DNA of 64,000 nucleotides from Bacillus sp. KH172YL63 (GCF_011398925.1 NZ_AP022842.1:1476001-1540000), one strand, 5' to 3'; positions 31,919 through 44,759 are shown, counted from the stretch's first letter. Numbers and translations are program-made. Notes: generated from the sequence alone by a model not told the origin.

Positions 31919-32500
31919 TTGAGACTTTCAAAAAAAGAAAGACAGGGAAACCTGACAGACACGATAAAGGACAATCCTTTCATTACTGATGAGGAACTGG
32001 CCGACCGTTTCCGGGTCAGCGTCCAGACAATACGCCTGGACCGTATGGAACTGTCTATACCGGAACTCAGGGAACGGATTAAAAATGTAGCAGAGAAATC
32101 GTTTGAAGATGAAGTGAAATCATTACCCATTGAAGAAATCATTGGGGAAATCATTGATATAGAATTAGATCAAAGTGCCATATCCATTTTCGATGTGAAA
32201 AGGGAGCATGTATTTATCAGAAACGGCATCGCGCGGGGGCATCACTTGTTTGCACAGGCGAATTCCCTTGCAGTTGCCGTCATCAATGATGATCTGGCAC
32301 TGACTGCCAAATCAACCATCCGCTTCACCCGGCCTGTTAAAGAAGGCGAGCGGGTAGTAGCGAAAGCGAAAGTGATACATACGAAAGACCAAAAAGACCG
32401 GACAACGGTGGAAGTCCAGAGTTTAGTCGGTGGAGAGGTCGTTTTCACAGGTGAATTTGACATGTATCGCTCTAAAAAATCTGTAAAGGATGAAGACTAG
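31919..32500 (+). CDS. fapR: transcriptional repressor of fatty-acid and phospholipid synthesis FapR
   Basis: Repressor released from DNA by malonyl-CoA/malonyl-ACP. The 193 aa protein (TTG start) has an N-terminal DeoR-type HTH ([29 protein letters not shown] region, about 20-48), a linker helix ([10 protein letters not shown]) and a C-terminal hot-dog fold that binds the ligand ([20 protein letters not shown]). I chose TTG 31919 because LRLSKKERQ aligns with the B. subtilis N-terminus and ACGGTG is about 6 nt upstream; GTG 31910 and TTG 31913 are alternatives. It is directly adjacent to plsX. Confidence 0.93.
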   Translation: MRLSKKERQGNLTDTIKDNPFITDEELADRFRVSVQTIRLDRMELSIPELRERIKNVAEKSFEDEVKSLPIEEIIGEIIDIELDQSAISIFDVKREHVFIRNGIARGHHLFAQANSLAVAVINDDLALTAKSTIRFTRPVKEGERVVAKAKVIHTKDQKDRTTVEVQSLVGGEVVFTGEFDMYRSKKSVKDED

Positions 32501-33499
32501 ATGAAGTTAGCCGTTGATGCAATGGGCGGAGATCATGCCCCAAAAGAAATGGTATTGGGTGTAAAAAGGGCATTAAGTGAATTTCCCGATGTGGAAGTCC
32601 TCCTTTACGGAGATGAAAATAAAATCAAGCAGTACATATCTGATCATGACCGCCTGACGATCATCCATACAGATGAGGTCATCGAGGCTACTGACGAACC
32701 GGTGAGAGCTGTCAAACGCAAAAAGAATGCGTCCATGGTCCTGATGGCCCAGGCCGTGAAAGACGGTGAAGCAGATGCATGCATTTCTGCAGGGAATACA
32801 GGTGCGCTCATGACGTCAGGGTTGTTTGTTGTCGGAAGGATTGAGGGAATAGAACGTCCAGCTCTCGCGCCTACCCTTCCAACCCTCGACGGCAGCGGAT
32901 TTTTGATGCTGGATCTGGGTGCCAATGTCGATGCCAAGCCGGAACATCTCGCTCAATATGCCATCATGGGGAGTATATACGCAGAGAAGGTAAGAGGGGT
33001 CGCAAACCCCCGGGTCGGATTATTGAATATCGGTACGGAAGATAAAAAAGGAAATGAATTGACTAAAAAAGCGTTCCAGTTATTGAAGGATGCGCCGATC
33101 AATTTTGTCGGTAATGTTGAGTCGAGGGATCTCCTCGAAGGACCTGCAGATGTAGTCGTCACTGACGGATTTACCGGGAACATGGTGTTGAAGACGATCG
33201 AGGGAACGGCCCTTTCCATGTTTTCCATGCTGAAAAAGACGTTTACCGCTTCAACAAAAAATAAAATCGCTGCCGGCCTGGTGAAAAATGATTTAAAATC
33301 GCTAAAAGGCATGCTTGATTATACCGAGTATGGAGGAGCCGGTCTTTTCGGTTTGAAAGCACCTGTCATCAAAGCCCACGGTTCTTCAAATGAAGTCGCT
33401 TTTTATAATGCGATGAGGCAGGCGAGGGAAATGGTCAAACAGGACGTTTCCAATACAATCAAAGACGCTGTTAAGGGGAGTGTGGAAACAAATGAGTAA
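32501..33499 (+). CDS. plsX: phosphate acyltransferase PlsX
   Basis: Makes acyl-phosphate from acyl-ACP for PlsY, coupling fatty-acid synthesis to phospholipid synthesis. The 332 aa protein has the N-terminal [23 protein letters not shown] and a C-terminal YGGAGLFG segment. It begins at the base after the fapR stop and overlaps fabD by 8 nt. Confidence 0.96.
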   Translation: MKLAVDAMGGDHAPKEMVLGVKRALSEFPDVEVLLYGDENKIKQYISDHDRLTIIHTDEVIEATDEPVRAVKRKKNASMVLMAQAVKDGEADACISAGNTGALMTSGLFVVGRIEGIERPALAPTLPTLDGSGFLMLDLGANVDAKPEHLAQYAIMGSIYAEKVRGVANPRVGLLNIGTEDKKGNELTKKAFQLLKDAPINFVGNVESRDLLEGPADVVVTDGFTGNMVLKTIEGTALSMFSMLKKTFTASTKNKIAAGLVKNDLKSLKGMLDYTEYGGAGLFGLKAPVIKAHGSSNEVAFYNAMRQAREMVKQDVSNTIKDAVKGSVETNE

Positions 33500-34436
33500 A
33501 ATCGCGTTCATCTTTCCCGGTCAAGGTTCACAGACGGTCGGGATGGGAAAGGAATTGGCTCTGGAATATCCTGAAGTGCAGGCGTATTTCACGAAAGCCG
33601 ATGAAAGATTAGGTGCAAATCTGTCGTCCATTATTTTTGATGGTCCTCAAGAGGAACTGACACAGACGACCAATGCCCAGCCTGCATTGTTGACGACGAG
33701 TATAGCCATTATGGATCGTTTGAAGGCAGAGGGCATACAGCCTGATTACACGGCCGGTCACAGTCTGGGAGAATATTCGGCTCTTGTGGCATCAGGTGCG
33801 ATCGGGTTTGAGGATGCCGTTTATGCTGTCCGTAAAAGAGGCGAATTCATGGAAGCTGCTGTACCGAACGGAGAAGGTACGATGGCTGCCATTCTCGGAA
33901 TGGACAGGGATGCGCTGAAGGAAGTAACCGATGGGGTAACAGCCGAAGGAGATACAGTCGGCCTTGCCAACCTGAACTGCCCGGGGCAGATCGTCATTTC
34001 AGGGACGGTGAAAGGAGTGGAGCTTGCTTCTGAAAAAGCGAAAGAAGCAGGGGCCAAGCGTGTGATCCCCCTTCAAGTAAGTGGTCCGTTCCATTCTCAA
34101 TTAATGGCACCCGCTGCAGAAAGTTTCAGTTCCATCCTCGATGACATATCGATTGAAGATGCAAAAATACCGGTCCTCGCAAATGTCACGGCGCTGCCGG
34201 TCGTTGATGCGGAAGAAATCAAGCGTCTATTGATTCAGCAATTATACTCCCCGGTGAAGTGGGAAGATACGGTAGAGCAATTATTGGAACTCGGTGTAGA
34301 TACATTTGTGGAAGTCGGACCGGGCAAAGTGCTTTCCGGTTTGGTAAAGAAAGTAAACCGACGGGTAAAGACGTTTGCGGTCCATGACGAAGCTTCGTTG
34401 GAGCAAACGATTCAAGCCTTGAAGGAGGAAGCGTAA
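33492..34436 (+). CDS. fabD: malonyl-CoA:ACP transacylase
   Basis: Loads malonyl groups onto ACP. The 314 aa protein has the active-site serine in [10 protein letters not shown] and an FPGQGSQ N-terminal motif. A conserved [11 protein letters not shown] segment carries the catalytic histidine. ATG 33492 ([11 protein letters not shown]) overlaps the plsX stop by 8 nt, with AAGGGGAG upstream. The following fabG ATG directly abuts its stop. Confidence 0.96.
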   Translation: MSKIAFIFPGQGSQTVGMGKELALEYPEVQAYFTKADERLGANLSSIIFDGPQEELTQTTNAQPALLTTSIAIMDRLKAEGIQPDYTAGHSLGEYSALVASGAIGFEDAVYAVRKRGEFMEAAVPNGEGTMAAILGMDRDALKEVTDGVTAEGDTVGLANLNCPGQIVISGTVKGVELASEKAKEAGAKRVIPLQVSGPFHSQLMAPAAESFSSILDDISIEDAKIPVLANVTALPVVDAEEIKRLLIQQLYSPVKWEDTVEQLLELGVDTFVEVGPGKVLSGLVKKVNRRVKTFAVHDEASLEQTIQALKEEA

Positions 34437-35180
34437 ATGAATTTAGAAGGTAAAGTGGCCCTTGTTACAGGTGCCTCCCGTGGAATTGGCAGGGAAATCG
34501 CCCTTGAACTTGCACGAAAAGGCTGCAATGTTGTCGTGAACTACGCTGGAAGTGAAGCGAAAGCGAATGAAGTTGTCGATGAAATCAAGAGTATCGGCAA
34601 AGAGGCAATCGCAGTTCAGTGTAACGTTTCTGACAGCGAATCGGTTCAAGATATGGTCAAAAAAACGATATCTGAATTCGGCTCTATTGACATCCTTGTC
34701 AATAATGCCGGGATCACAAAGGATAATTTATTAATGAGAATGAAAGAAAATGAATGGGATGATGTCATCAACATCAATCTAAAAGGCGTTTTCCTCTGTA
34801 CAAAAGCGGTTACCCGCCAAATGATGAAACAAAGAAGCGGAAGGATCATCAACATTTCTTCCATCGTCGGAGTGAGCGGGAATGCCGGGCAAGCCAATTA
34901 TGTTGCGGCAAAGTCCGGGGTGATTGGCTTAACTAAGACAACTGCGAAGGAATTGGCGCCGAGAGGGATCACGGTCAATGCAATTGCTCCCGGGTTCATT
35001 TCTACGGATATGACGGATGAACTTCCTGAAGATGTACGGACAGAAATGCTTAAGCAGATCCCGTTGAGCCGTTTCGGGGCTCCGGAGGATATTGCACAGG
35101 TCGTATCTTTCGTAGCATCAGACGCTGCTTCATATATGACAGGGCAGACCCTCCATATTGATGGTGGAATGGTGATGTAA
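34437..35180 (+). CDS. fabG: 3-oxoacyl-ACP reductase
   Basis: NADPH-dependent short-chain dehydrogenase that reduces beta-ketoacyl-ACP. The 247 aa protein has the TGASRGIG cofactor loop near residue 12, the NNAG motif, and the catalytic Ser-Tyr-Lys set in INISSIVG and YVAAKSG. It starts directly after the fabD stop in the FapR-controlled operon. Confidence 0.96.
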   Translation: MNLEGKVALVTGASRGIGREIALELARKGCNVVVNYAGSEAKANEVVDEIKSIGKEAIAVQCNVSDSESVQDMVKKTISEFGSIDILVNNAGITKDNLLMRMKENEWDDVININLKGVFLCTKAVTRQMMKQRSGRIINISSIVGVSGNAGQANYVAAKSGVIGLTKTTAKELAPRGITVNAIAPGFISTDMTDELPEDVRTEMLKQIPLSRFGAPEDIAQVVSFVASDAASYMTGQTLHIDGGMVM

Positions 35181-35224
35181 CGACTTGAAACGGGTGATTT
35201 ATTTACCGTTTTCATGTATACTCT

Positions 35225-35253
35225 TTTCATTAGAGGTCAAAATGCTCTATAAT
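35225..35253 (+). promoter_or_regulatory. candidate sigma-A promoter of acpP
   Basis: TTTCAT, 17-nt spacer, TATAAT (35248-35253), about 20 nt before the acpP start. It would give acpP extra transcription beyond the fapR operon promoter. No FapR box is seen here. Confidence 0.45.
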
Positions 35254-35274
35254 ATTTGAGGGGAGGTGACAATA

Positions 35275-35508
35275 ATGGCAGAAGTATTAGATCGCGTAAC
35301 AAAAATTATCGTTGATCGTCTTGGTGTGGATGAATCTCAAGTAACGCTTGAAGCTTCTTTCAAAGAAGACCTAGGAGCTGACTCCCTTGATGTAGTTGAG
35401 CTGGTTATGGAACTTGAAGATGAATTCGACATGGAAATCTCTGACGATGACGCTGAAAAAATCGGCACAGTAGGTGATGCTGTGAACTACATAAACGCAA
35501 AGGCTTAA
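35275..35508 (+). CDS. acpP: acyl carrier protein
   Basis: Carries the growing acyl chain on a 4'-phosphopantetheine arm attached to Ser37 in the GADSLD motif. It is 77 aa and strongly acidic ([15 protein letters not shown]). ATG 35275 (MAEVLDRV) has GGGGAGGTG upstream; an ATG 9 nt earlier is less well placed. Followed by a strong terminator. Confidence 0.96.
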   Translation: MAEVLDRVTKIIVDRLGVDESQVTLEASFKEDLGADSLDVVELVMELEDEFDMEISDDDAEKIGTVGDAVNYINAKA

Positions 35509-35560
35509 TCGTTGATTGGATGGAAGGGTGGCCATGCCGCCTTTCATTCAAACCATTTTA

Positions 35561-35596
35561 AACTTGGTAGAGGTCCCACTTCTACCAAGTTTATTT
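35561..35596 (+). terminator. terminator of the fap/fab/acp operon
   Basis: Perfect 11-bp stem AACTTGGTAGA / TCTACCAAGTT with a nine-base loop followed by TATTT. Confidence 0.8.
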
Positions 35597-35697
35597 GTGT
35601 TCTGACCCCTGTAAAAGAAAATTTTGCGTAATTGATTTTTTTAGAATAAACTTGATTAGTATACAATGAGAACATTTGGAACAAGGTGGAGTGCCTT

Positions 35698-36444
35698 ATG
35701 CGAAAGCAAAGTCGAAATAATGGATTATCGAAACATAAACAGGACGCAAAGTTCAAAGCGTTCCAAAATCAAATGGGAATTCAATTTAAAGATGAAAGGC
35801 TGTTAAAGCAAGCCTTCACACATTCATCCTATGTGAATGAGCATCGCAGAAAGCCATATGAAGACAACGAGCGTTTGGAGTTTCTTGGTGACGCCGTGCT
35901 TGAATTGACGGTATCACAATTCCTTTTCAAGAAGTACCCGATGATGAGCGAGGGAGAACTGACGAAGCTGCGGGCAGCCATCGTGTGTGAGCCATCACTT
36001 GTGACGTTTTCCGTGGAATTGAATTTCGGGGAACTCATCCTGCTCGGCAAGGGAGAAGAAATGACAGGCGGCCGGGAGAGACCTGCCCTGCTTGCAGATG
36101 TCTTCGAGGCTTTCATAGGCGCGGTATATTTGGATCAAGGACTGGACATAGTCATCTCCATCCTTGAAAAAGTTGTGTATCCAAAAATCAATGTCGGTGC
36201 TTTTTCTCATGTGATGGATTACAAGAGTCAACTGCAGGAACTGGTCCAAAGGGGCAGTGCTGGGATGATAGAATACTCGATCCTCGAAGAGAGCGGACCG
36301 GCCCATAACCGCCAGTTCATATCACGGGTCAGCCTGAATAATGAAGAACTGGGAATTGGGAAGGGCCGTTCGAAGAAGGAAGCTGAACAACAAGCCGCAC
36401 AAAAGGCGCTAGAAATGCTAAAACAGAAGCTTGACGCTAAATAG
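35698..36444 (+). CDS. rnc: ribonuclease III
   Basis: Double-strand-specific endoribonuclease for rRNA, scRNA and antisense duplexes. It is 248 aa. The N-terminal RNase III domain has the signature [13 protein letters not shown] and the second metal site DVFEAFIGA. The C-terminal dsRNA-binding domain ends [22 protein letters not shown] 35698 is 8 nt after AAGGTGG; a GTG 12 nt earlier is the alternative. In Bacillus, Rnc also cuts the small cytoplasmic RNA of SRP, encoded elsewhere. Confidence 0.95.
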   Translation: MRKQSRNNGLSKHKQDAKFKAFQNQMGIQFKDERLLKQAFTHSSYVNEHRRKPYEDNERLEFLGDAVLELTVSQFLFKKYPMMSEGELTKLRAAIVCEPSLVTFSVELNFGELILLGKGEEMTGGRERPALLADVFEAFIGAVYLDQGLDIVISILEKVVYPKINVGAFSHVMDYKSQLQELVQRGSAGMIEYSILEESGPAHNRQFISRVSLNNEELGIGKGRSKKEAEQQAAQKALEMLKQKLDAK

Positions 36445-36455
36445 GGGGAAAGAAG

Positions 36456-39400
36456 ATGTTCCTCAAACAACTAGAAGTAATGGGGTTTAAATCTTTTGCA
36501 GAAAGAATATCCGTGGAATTCGTCCCGGGTGTCACCGCTGTGGTCGGACCGAACGGCAGCGGGAAGAGCAATATTATAGACGCAATCAGATGGGTACTGG
36601 GAGAACAGTCGGCCAAAAGCCTGCGAGGGGCAAAAATGGAAGATGTCATTTTTGCCGGGAGTGATTCCAGGAAGGCTCTGAATATAGCAGAAGTGACACT
36701 GGTATTGGATAATGAAGACGGGGCGCTTCCGATCGATTATTCGGAAGTCAGCGTCACAAGGAGGGTATACCGCTCCGGCGACAGTGAATACCTCCTCAAT
36801 AAACAGCCTTGCCGCCTGAAGGACATCATTGAATTATTCATGGATTCAGGCCTCGGTAAGGAAGCGTTTTCGATTATCAGTCAGGGGAAGGTTGAGGAGA
36901 TCCTCAACAGTAAACCTGAAGACCGGAGAACGATATTCGAAGAAGCTGCCGGTGTACTTAAATACAAGTCCCGAAAGAAAAAGGCAGAAAATAAGTTATT
37001 TGAAACACAGGAAAACCTGAATCGTGTAAATGATATCCTCCATGAATTGGAAGGGCAGGTCGAACCGCTGAAAATCCAGGCCTCCATGGCCAGGGATTAC
37101 CTTGAAAAGAAAGAAGAACTGGAAAAGTTCGAGGTCGCATTGACTGTCTATGATATAGAAGATCTACATAAGCAGTGGAAGAAGCTCAGCGAAGAATTTG
37201 AACAGCACGGAAATGAAGAATTGGCCCTTTCTGCCCGCATTCAAAAGAAGGAAGCGTCGTTGACCCATAGCAGGGATAAAATTGCCGCACTTGATGAATC
37301 GATCTCAACCCTTCAGGAAGTGCTTCTCTCAACAAGTGAAGAATTAGAAAAACTTGAGGGACGCAAACAGGTGCTCGTGGAACGGAAACGTAATTCTTCC
37401 ACCAACGAAACCCAGTTGAAACAATCAATTGAGGACGCGGTACAAAGGCTGTCCGATCTTGTTTCTGAAAAGGAGCTGGCTGAGCGGGCATTTGCGTCTG
37501 TCGAGGCGGAAGTGACGAGCCTGAAAGAAGGGCTGACGAAGAAACAGAATCAGTTCAGGCACTATAATGAAAATATTGAAGAAGTAATCGAGTCATACAA
37601 AAGTGATTATATCGAAAAACTCAATCAGCAGGCTTCGGCGAAAAATGAGCTGCAATATCTTCAACAGCAGCTGGATCAGCAATCCAACCGGAGCAGCCGC
37701 CTGGAAGCTGAAAATGAGAAATATGTGACCCAGCGGGAAGAACTACATGCCCGTCACAAAGAAAGAGCGAAAGAGCTTCAGGAACAAAAAGAGCAGATTG
37801 ATGAGCATGTGTTCTTTTATCGTGAAGAACAAAAAAAGCTGGAACAAATCAGAGCCCAATATGAAAAGCAGGAAAAGACCCTTTATCAGGCATATCAATT
37901 TCTTCAACAGGCAAAATCCCGGAAAGAAATGCTTGAAGAGATGGAGGAGGACTATTCCGGCTTCTTTCAGGGGGTAAAAGAGGTCCTGAAAGAGCGTTCA
38001 GGCCAGCTGTCCGGTATCCAGGGGGCTGTAGCAGAATTGATTTCGGTTCCTAAGCCATATCAAACGGCAATGGAGACTGCGCTTGCTGCTTCGATGCAGC
38101 ATATCGTGGTGGACACAGAGGAAGACGGCCGCAGAGCCATCGCTTTCTTGAAAAGAAATCAATTCGGCCGTGCCACCTTCCTGCCTATGAATGTCATTAA
38201 AGGGAAGTCGATACCTGAAAACCAAAAGAATATGCTGAAGGGGCATCCTTCCTTTATCGGCGTCGCTGCAGATCTCCTTGACTATGATGAACGATTCCAC
38301 ATGGTGATTTCGAACCTTGTCGGGAATGTCATCATCACAAAAGACCTGAAAGGTGCCAATGAGATCGCAAAGCTTGTTCAATACCGCTACCGCCTTGTCA
38401 CTCTTGAAGGGGACGTAGTCAACCCTGGTGGATCCATGTCAGGGGGAACGGTGAAGCAGAAGAAGAATTCACTGCTGTCCAGAAAAGGTGAGCTAGAAGA
38501 AATGAAAGAAAAGCTTACTGCGATGGAAAAGCAGACCGAACAGCTCCAGAACCAGGTGAAATCGCTGAAGGAAGAGAGCAGCTTCAGGGAGAAGAAATTA
38601 GAGGAAATGAGAGTGAAGGGAGAACGCTTACGCATCAAGGAGCAGGAACTTCTCTCCCAACTCCGTGAAATTGAGTTAACCCATCAGAATCTCGATGAAA
38701 GGCTCTCTCTCTATGATTTGGAGAAAAAAGACTATTCGTCGCTGAAAGAAAAACACAGCTCAAGATCAATTGAGCTTGAAGCATCGCTTAAAGTGATCGG
38801 GGAAGAAATCTCAGATCTTGATAAGAAAATAAATGAACTCACTCTCCAGAAAAACAGTGAGCGGACGTCCAAGGATGCCCTCCTGAATGAAATCAGTGAT
38901 ATGAAAGCCAATCTTGCCGCTGCAAACGAGAAATTGGTGAACAGCCGGGAGCAATTAAAGCGGGTAACCGAAACGATCCAGGAAACCAACAAACGAAAAA
39001 CTTCTTTGCAGGATGATTTGGACTGGCTTCAATCTGAAATGAAAGACAATTTTTCAGGGGAAGAACAATTGGGCAAAAAAGCCGAAGAATGTGCCCTGCA
39101 AAAAGCGGAAACTGCGAAATTAATTTCGCTGCGGAGAGACGAACGCTTCAGTCTCCAGCAGGGTGTCGAAGAAGAAGAGGTTGAGCTGAAAGAACTGAAG
39201 CGCCAGCACAAAGGCCTGGTCGGGGCTTTAAGGGATGAAGAAGTGAAAATCAACCGGCTGGATGTCGAGTTGGAAAATCGCCTTGATCATCTCAGGGATG
39301 AGTATATGCTTTCGTTCGAAGCGGCAAAGGCAGACTACCCGTTGACCATCGAGGTGGAGGATGCCAGGAAGAAAGTAAAGCTTGTTAAACTGGCATTAGA

Positions 39401-40022
39401 GGAGCTCGGCACAGTCAATCTCGGTGCGATTGATGAGTATGAACGAGTGAAGGAAAGATATGAATTCCTCATCGAGCAGAAAAACGATTTAACCGAAGCG
39501 AAAGACACGCTGTACCTTGTCATCAATGAAATGGATGCGGAGATGGTCAAGCGGTTCGATGAAACATTCTCTGCGATCCAGGTTGAATTTGAAGGTGTCT
39601 TCAAAGCACTGTTCGGCGGCGGTCGTGCCCAGCTGAAGCTGACAGACCCATCCGACCTGCTTCATACAGGGGTTGATATTGTCGCTCAGCCGCCAGGTAA
39701 GAAACTGCAGAACCTGGGACTGATGTCCGGAGGAGAGAGAGCATTGACGGCGATAGCCCTCCTGTTTTCAATTTTGAAAGTCCGTCCGGTTCCTTTCTGT
39801 ATCCTCGATGAAGTCGAGGCAGCCCTCGATGAAGCGAACGTGCAGAGGTTCAGTCAATACCTGAAGAGATTCAGTGACGACACCCAGTTTATCGTCATCA
39901 CCCATCGCAAGGGTACGATGGAAGAGGCCCATGTGCTTTATGGAGTGACGATGCAGGAATCAGGGGTATCGAAATTGGTTTCGGTCAGATTGCAAGAAAC
40001 GAAGGAATTAATTGAAACTTAA
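36456..40022 (+). CDS. smc: chromosome condensation/segregation ATPase SMC
   Basis: Core of the SMC-ScpAB condensin that organises origins and arms. The 1188 aa protein has an N-terminal Walker A (GPNGSGKSN, about 32-40), two long coiled coils (Glu/Lys/Gln-rich), a hinge near residues 515-640 (IQGAVAELISVPKPYQ to GGSMSGGTVKQK), and a C-terminal head with signature LMSGGERALTA and Walker B ILDEVEAALDEANV. The gene starts 11 nt after rnc with GGGGGAAAG upstream. The rnc-smc-ftsY order is conserved. Confidence 0.97.
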   Translation: MFLKQLEVMGFKSFAERISVEFVPGVTAVVGPNGSGKSNIIDAIRWVLGEQSAKSLRGAKMEDVIFAGSDSRKALNIAEVTLVLDNEDGALPIDYSEVSVTRRVYRSGDSEYLLNKQPCRLKDIIELFMDSGLGKEAFSIISQGKVEEILNSKPEDRRTIFEEAAGVLKYKSRKKKAENKLFETQENLNRVNDILHELEGQVEPLKIQASMARDYLEKKEELEKFEVALTVYDIEDLHKQWKKLSEEFEQHGNEELALSARIQKKEASLTHSRDKIAALDESISTLQEVLLSTSEELEKLEGRKQVLVERKRNSSTNETQLKQSIEDAVQRLSDLVSEKELAERAFASVEAEVTSLKEGLTKKQNQFRHYNENIEEVIESYKSDYIEKLNQQASAKNELQYLQQQLDQQSNRSSRLEAENEKYVTQREELHARHKERAKELQEQKEQIDEHVFFYREEQKKLEQIRAQYEKQEKTLYQAYQFLQQAKSRKEMLEEMEEDYSGFFQGVKEVLKERSGQLSGIQGAVAELISVPKPYQTAMETALAASMQHIVVDTEEDGRRAIAFLKRNQFGRATFLPMNVIKGKSIPENQKNMLKGHPSFIGVAADLLDYDERFHMVISNLVGNVIITKDLKGANEIAKLVQYRYRLVTLEGDVVNPGGSMSGGTVKQKKNSLLSRKGELEEMKEKLTAMEKQTEQLQNQVKSLKEESSFREKKLEEMRVKGERLRIKEQELLSQLREIELTHQNLDERLSLYDLEKKDYSSLKEKHSSRSIELEASLKVIGEEISDLDKKINELTLQKNSERTSKDALLNEISDMKANLAAANEKLVNSREQLKRVTETIQETNKRKTSLQDDLDWLQSEMKDNFSGEEQLGKKAEECALQKAETAKLISLRRDERFSLQQGVEEEEVELKELKRQHKGLVGALRDEEVKINRLDVELENRLDHLRDEYMLSFEAAKADYPLTIEVEDARKKVKLVKLALEELGTVNLGAIDEYERVKERYEFLIEQKNDLTEAKDTLYLVINEMDAEMVKRFDETFSAIQVEFEGVFKALFGGGRAQLKLTDPSDLLHTGVDIVAQPPGKKLQNLGLMSGGERALTAIALLFSILKVRPVPFCILDEVEAALDEANVQRFSQYLKRFSDDTQFIVITHRKGTMEEAHVLYGVTMQESGVSKLVSVRLQETKELIET

Positions 40023-40040
40023 TGAGCGGGGTGTGAAATT

Positions 40041-41030
40041 GTGAGTTTTTTTAAAAAGCTGAAAGATAAATTTACGCAATCAAGTGACAATGTGACGGAA
40101 AAGTTCAAAGATGGCCTGAGCAAAACGAGGGATAATTTCACTACAAAGGTGAATGATCTTGTAGCCAGATACCGTAAAGTGGACGAAGAATTCTTTGAGG
40201 AGCTGGAAGAAATCCTCATCGGTGCAGACGTCGGCTTTGATACCGTCATGGAATTGATCGATGAGCTGAAGCTTGAAGTGCAAAGAAGAAATATCCAGGA
40301 TACAGAAGCAGTGCAGTCTGTCATCTCGGAAAAACTTGTTGACATCTATCAGGGTGACCGAGATGAAGACAACAGCCTGAACATCCAGGAAGATCAATTA
40401 ACCGTCTTATTATTTGTCGGTGTGAACGGCGTCGGTAAGACGACGACCATCGGGAAGATGGCCCATATGTTCAAGGAAGAAGGAAAGAATGTCGTGCTTG
40501 CTGCAGGGGATACGTTCCGTGCAGGGGCGATTGAACAGCTTGAAGTCTGGGGCGAGCGGGTAGGCGTGCCGGTGATCAAACAGGCAGCCGGAAGCGATCC
40601 TGCGGCAGTCATGTTTGATGCGGTTCAATCTGCAAAGGCGAAAAAGGCTGATATCCTCATCTGTGATACTGCCGGCAGACTGCAAAATAAAGTGAACCTG
40701 ATGAAAGAATTGGAAAAAGTCAAGCGGGTCATTGAAAGGGAAATTCCGGGAGCACCACATGAAGTGCTGCTCGTGCTTGATGCCACGACCGGTCAAAATG
40801 CGATGGTCCAGGCGAAAACATTCAAAGAAGCAACGGATGTTTCAGGGATCGTCCTGACGAAGCTTGACGGTACGGCCAAAGGCGGAATTGTCCTCGCAAT
40901 CAGAAATGAGCTTGAAATCCCGGTTAAATATGTTGGCTTGGGTGAAAAGATGGACGATCTTCAGCCGTTTGATGCAGAAAAATATGTGTACGGCCTGTTC
41001 TCAAATCTCGTGGACAAAGAAGAAGAATAA
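40041..41030 (+). CDS. ftsY: signal recognition particle receptor FtsY
   Basis: SRP receptor GTPase that docks Ffh-ribosome complexes at the membrane. The 329 aa protein has a short charged amphipathic N-terminal segment in place of the long acidic A domain of E. coli, then the NG domain with [10 protein letters not shown] (about residue 130), [15 protein letters not shown] and [15 protein letters not shown] start at 40041 with GGGGTGTG upstream. It follows smc by 18 nt. Confidence 0.96.
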   Translation: MSFFKKLKDKFTQSSDNVTEKFKDGLSKTRDNFTTKVNDLVARYRKVDEEFFEELEEILIGADVGFDTVMELIDELKLEVQRRNIQDTEAVQSVISEKLVDIYQGDRDEDNSLNIQEDQLTVLLFVGVNGVGKTTTIGKMAHMFKEEGKNVVLAAGDTFRAGAIEQLEVWGERVGVPVIKQAAGSDPAAVMFDAVQSAKAKKADILICDTAGRLQNKVNLMKELEKVKRVIEREIPGAPHEVLLVLDATTGQNAMVQAKTFKEATDVSGIVLTKLDGTAKGGIVLAIRNELEIPVKYVGLGEKMDDLQPFDAEKYVYGLFSNLVDKEEE

Positions 41031-41067
41031 GAAATCGGCCAGGTGTAATCCGGCTTAGCAGAAGGGA

Positions 41068-41125
41068 AATCCGTGCGATCATTGAAATGTCTCATATGGC
41101 ATGTTGGATCGTCCGGATTTTTTGC
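41068..41125 (+). terminator. terminator of rnc-smc-ftsY
   Basis: AATCCG-TG-CGATC pairs with GATCG-T-CCGGATT (one internal mismatch/bulge) around a 26-nt loop, followed by TTTTTG. It resembles the pyrE and codY terminators. Confidence 0.65.
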
Positions 41126-41214
41126 TTTATCACGAGGGGGATATATCTCGGGATGAGAAATGCTGCATGAAGTAAAAAACGCTGCATTTTCCTTTTGGAT
41201 TTTTGGTGGAATCC

Positions 41215-41243
41215 TTGACAAACGCCTGTAAAGACTGTATTCT
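41215..41243 (+). promoter_or_regulatory. sigma-A promoter of ylxM-ffh
   Basis: TTGACA (41215-41220), 17-nt spacer, TATTCT (41238-41243): the best consensus-like promoter in the window. It lies about 40 nt before the ylxM start. Confidence 0.8.
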
Positions 41244-41283
41244 TCATATGTAAAGGTTTTTCACTTAACAAGGAGGGATATCC

Positions 41284-41616
41284 GTGCTGGAGAAAACAAC
41301 CAGAATGAATTATCTCTACGATTTTTATCAATCTTTGTTAACTCCCAAGCAAAGAAGCTATATGTCCCTCTATTATTTAGACGATTTCTCCCTGGGTGAA
41401 ATCGCTGAAGAGTATAATGTGAGTCGCCAAGCGGTATACGACAACATTAAACGGACAGAGGCCATGATCGAGGAGTACGAAGAAAAGCTTTTATTATTTA
41501 AGAAATTTCAAGAACGCAACGAGATTCTTGATCAATTGCGACAAAAGATAGAAGAGCCGTCAATCGATTCTTCTCATTGTTTAAAACTCATTGATGATCT
41601 TGAAATATTGGATTAG
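41284..41616 (+). CDS. ylxM: YlxM, helix-turn-helix SRP-associated protein
   Basis: Small HTH protein always next to ffh in Firmicutes. In streptococci the YlxM homologue modulates SRP assembly. The 110 aa protein has a sigma-70 region 4-like [23 protein letters not shown] (about 38-57). GTG start at 41284 with AAGGAGGG 7 nt upstream. ffh follows 12 nt downstream. Confidence 0.93.
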   Translation: MLEKTTRMNYLYDFYQSLLTPKQRSYMSLYYLDDFSLGEIAEEYNVSRQAVYDNIKRTEAMIEEYEEKLLLFKKFQERNEILDQLRQKIEEPSIDSSHCLKLIDDLEILD

Positions 41617-41628
41617 GAGGCGGCATGA

Positions 41629-43363
<1,735 letters not shown>

Positions 43364-43375
43364 TCGATTAGATCG

Positions 43376-43609
43376 ATGAAAGATCTTATTCTAACGATTG
43401 TGAAACCCTTAGTGGACCATCCGGACGCTGTCTGCGTCGACTTAGATGAAGGAGCGAACGGCATAACCTACAAGTTGGCCGTTCACCCGGAGGACATGGG
43501 AAAGGTCATTGGGAAGCAAGGGAGAGTAGCTAAATCGATTCGAACTGTGGTATACGCTGCAGCAGGATCTTCACAACAAAAGAAAATCTTTTTAGAGATC
43601 GTGGAATAA
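43376..43609 (+). CDS. khpA: KH-domain RNA-binding protein KhpA (YlqC)
   Basis: Single KH domain protein, 77 aa, with the GxxG RNA-binding loop in GKVIGKQGRVAKSIR. It partners with KhpB/Jag in other Gram-positives to bind sRNAs and influence cell division. The place right after rpsP is conserved. A terminator follows. Confidence 0.93.
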   Translation: MKDLILTIVKPLVDHPDAVCVDLDEGANGITYKLAVHPEDMGKVIGKQGRVAKSIRTVVYAAAGSSQQKKIFLEIVE

Positions 43610-43648
43610 AGGAGCATCAAGCTCCTTCTCCCGGCTCTCTAGGGAATG

Positions 43649-43705
43649 AGGGGACTGACCCACAAAGGTTACTTGCTAGCCTTAACACGTCAGTCCCCTT
43701 TTTCA
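43649..43705 (+). terminator. terminator of rpsP-khpA
   Basis: Perfect 11-bp stem AGGGGACTGAC / GTCAGTCCCCT with a long loop that can form minor structure, followed by TTTTTC. Confidence 0.75.
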
Positions 43706-43836
43706 TAGGGATGAGTCACCTGAAGTGATATGATAGAGTTAAGGGTACAAAAGCCCAAGATTATCCACATTCCCCTCAGAACACCCTGAAGAACCTTGCT
43801 TCCATGTGGGGTGGATGAAAAGGAGGAGGAAGTCGT

Positions 43837-44223
43837 TTGAATGTCATACATACAATTACGGTTAAACAGGTACTGACAGTAAAGAGCAAGGATTTGTTGA
43901 TGCAGCGATATGAAAATCAAAAGAAACAACTGGCGCAAGAATGCGATCAGTTGCAGTTCGAGATGAAAAAGATCGAGAGAGGGAAGAAATATCCCTCACA
44001 TAAGCTGAAAAAGCATTTTGATAAGGAATTGAATGACAGGGCTGAAAAAATCAAGCTTCTGGACTTTCAAATCGAACAGCTTATGATCTTACCGATTGGC
44101 AGTGAGCTGAAGGAAAGGGAAGTGCAAGGTATGCTCGATATCCAAGTTGGTGACAATTGGGATGAGGCAGCCCTTTCGAAGACGATTGTAGTCGAGGACG
44201 GCAAAGTGAAAGAAATTCGTTGA
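43837..44223 (+). CDS. ylqD: conserved YlqD family protein, function unknown
   Basis: A 128 aa protein matching the Bacillus YlqD family by position and sequence character: a short N-terminal strand ([16 protein letters not shown]), a Lys/Glu-rich central coiled coil (about 25-85) and a C-terminal segment ([26 protein letters not shown]) that looks like a small barrel. TTG start at 43837 with an excellent AGGAGGAGG upstream. It overlaps the first possible rimM start region. The conserved link with rimM suggests a role near ribosome maturation, but no function can be read from the sequence. Confidence 0.85.
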   Translation: MNVIHTITVKQVLTVKSKDLLMQRYENQKKQLAQECDQLQFEMKKIERGKKYPSHKLKKHFDKELNDRAEKIKLLDFQIEQLMILPIGSELKEREVQGMLDIQVGDNWDEAALSKTIVVEDGKVKEIR

Positions 44224-44240
44224 GTGAAGAGGTGAAAGCA

Positions 44241-44759
44241 ATGGAAAAGTGGTTTAACGTAGGGAAGATTGTCAATACGCATGGGGTAAAGGGCGAAGTG
44301 AAGATTGTTTCGACAACCGATTTTCCCGAAGAACGCTATCAAAAAGGGAACACATTGTATTTATTCCAAGGTCAGGTGAAAGAACCTTTGGGTCTGGTAA
44401 TCAAATCTCACCGGAAACATAAAAACTTTGATTTGTTGACATTCGAAGGATATGAAAATATCAACGATGTGGAGAAATTCAAAGAAGGAATCCTGAAGGT
44501 GCAGGAAGATCAATTGCAGGAACTTGACGAAGGTGAGTACTATCTGCATGAAATTGTAGGCTGTAAGGTCGTGACCACTGCCGGGGATGCTCTCGGGGTC
44601 GTCAAAGAAGTGTTGAGCCCAGGAGCAAACGATGTGTGGGTGGTCAAGGGAGAAAGAGGGAAAGAACATTTGATTCCTTACATAGAGGATGTTGTGAAGA
44701 CTGTCGATATTGACAACCAAATCATCACGATCGAGCCGATGGAAGGTTTGTTATCATGA
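44241..44759 (+). CDS. rimM: ribosome maturation factor RimM
   Basis: Assists assembly of the 30S head by binding S19 and 16S helices. The 172 aa protein has the N-terminal motif [16 protein letters not shown] and a C-terminal PRC barrel (EIVGCKV...[16 protein letters not shown]). ATG 44241 (MEKWFNVGK) is 8 nt after GAGGTG; a TTG 21 nt upstream is less likely. It overlaps trmD by 4 nt. Confidence 0.95.
   Translation: MEKWFNVGKIVNTHGVKGEVKIVSTTDFPEERYQKGNTLYLFQGQVKEPLGLVIKSHRKHKNFDLLTFEGYENINDVEKFKEGILKVQEDQLQELDEGEYYLHEIVGCKVVTTAGDALGVVKEVLSPGANDVWVVKGERGKEHLIPYIEDVVKTVDIDNQIITIEPMEGLLS

Noticed and set aside
35632..35665. TTGATT...TATACA as an rnc promoter
   Set aside because: Spacer of 22 nt is too long; no better -35 is in register.
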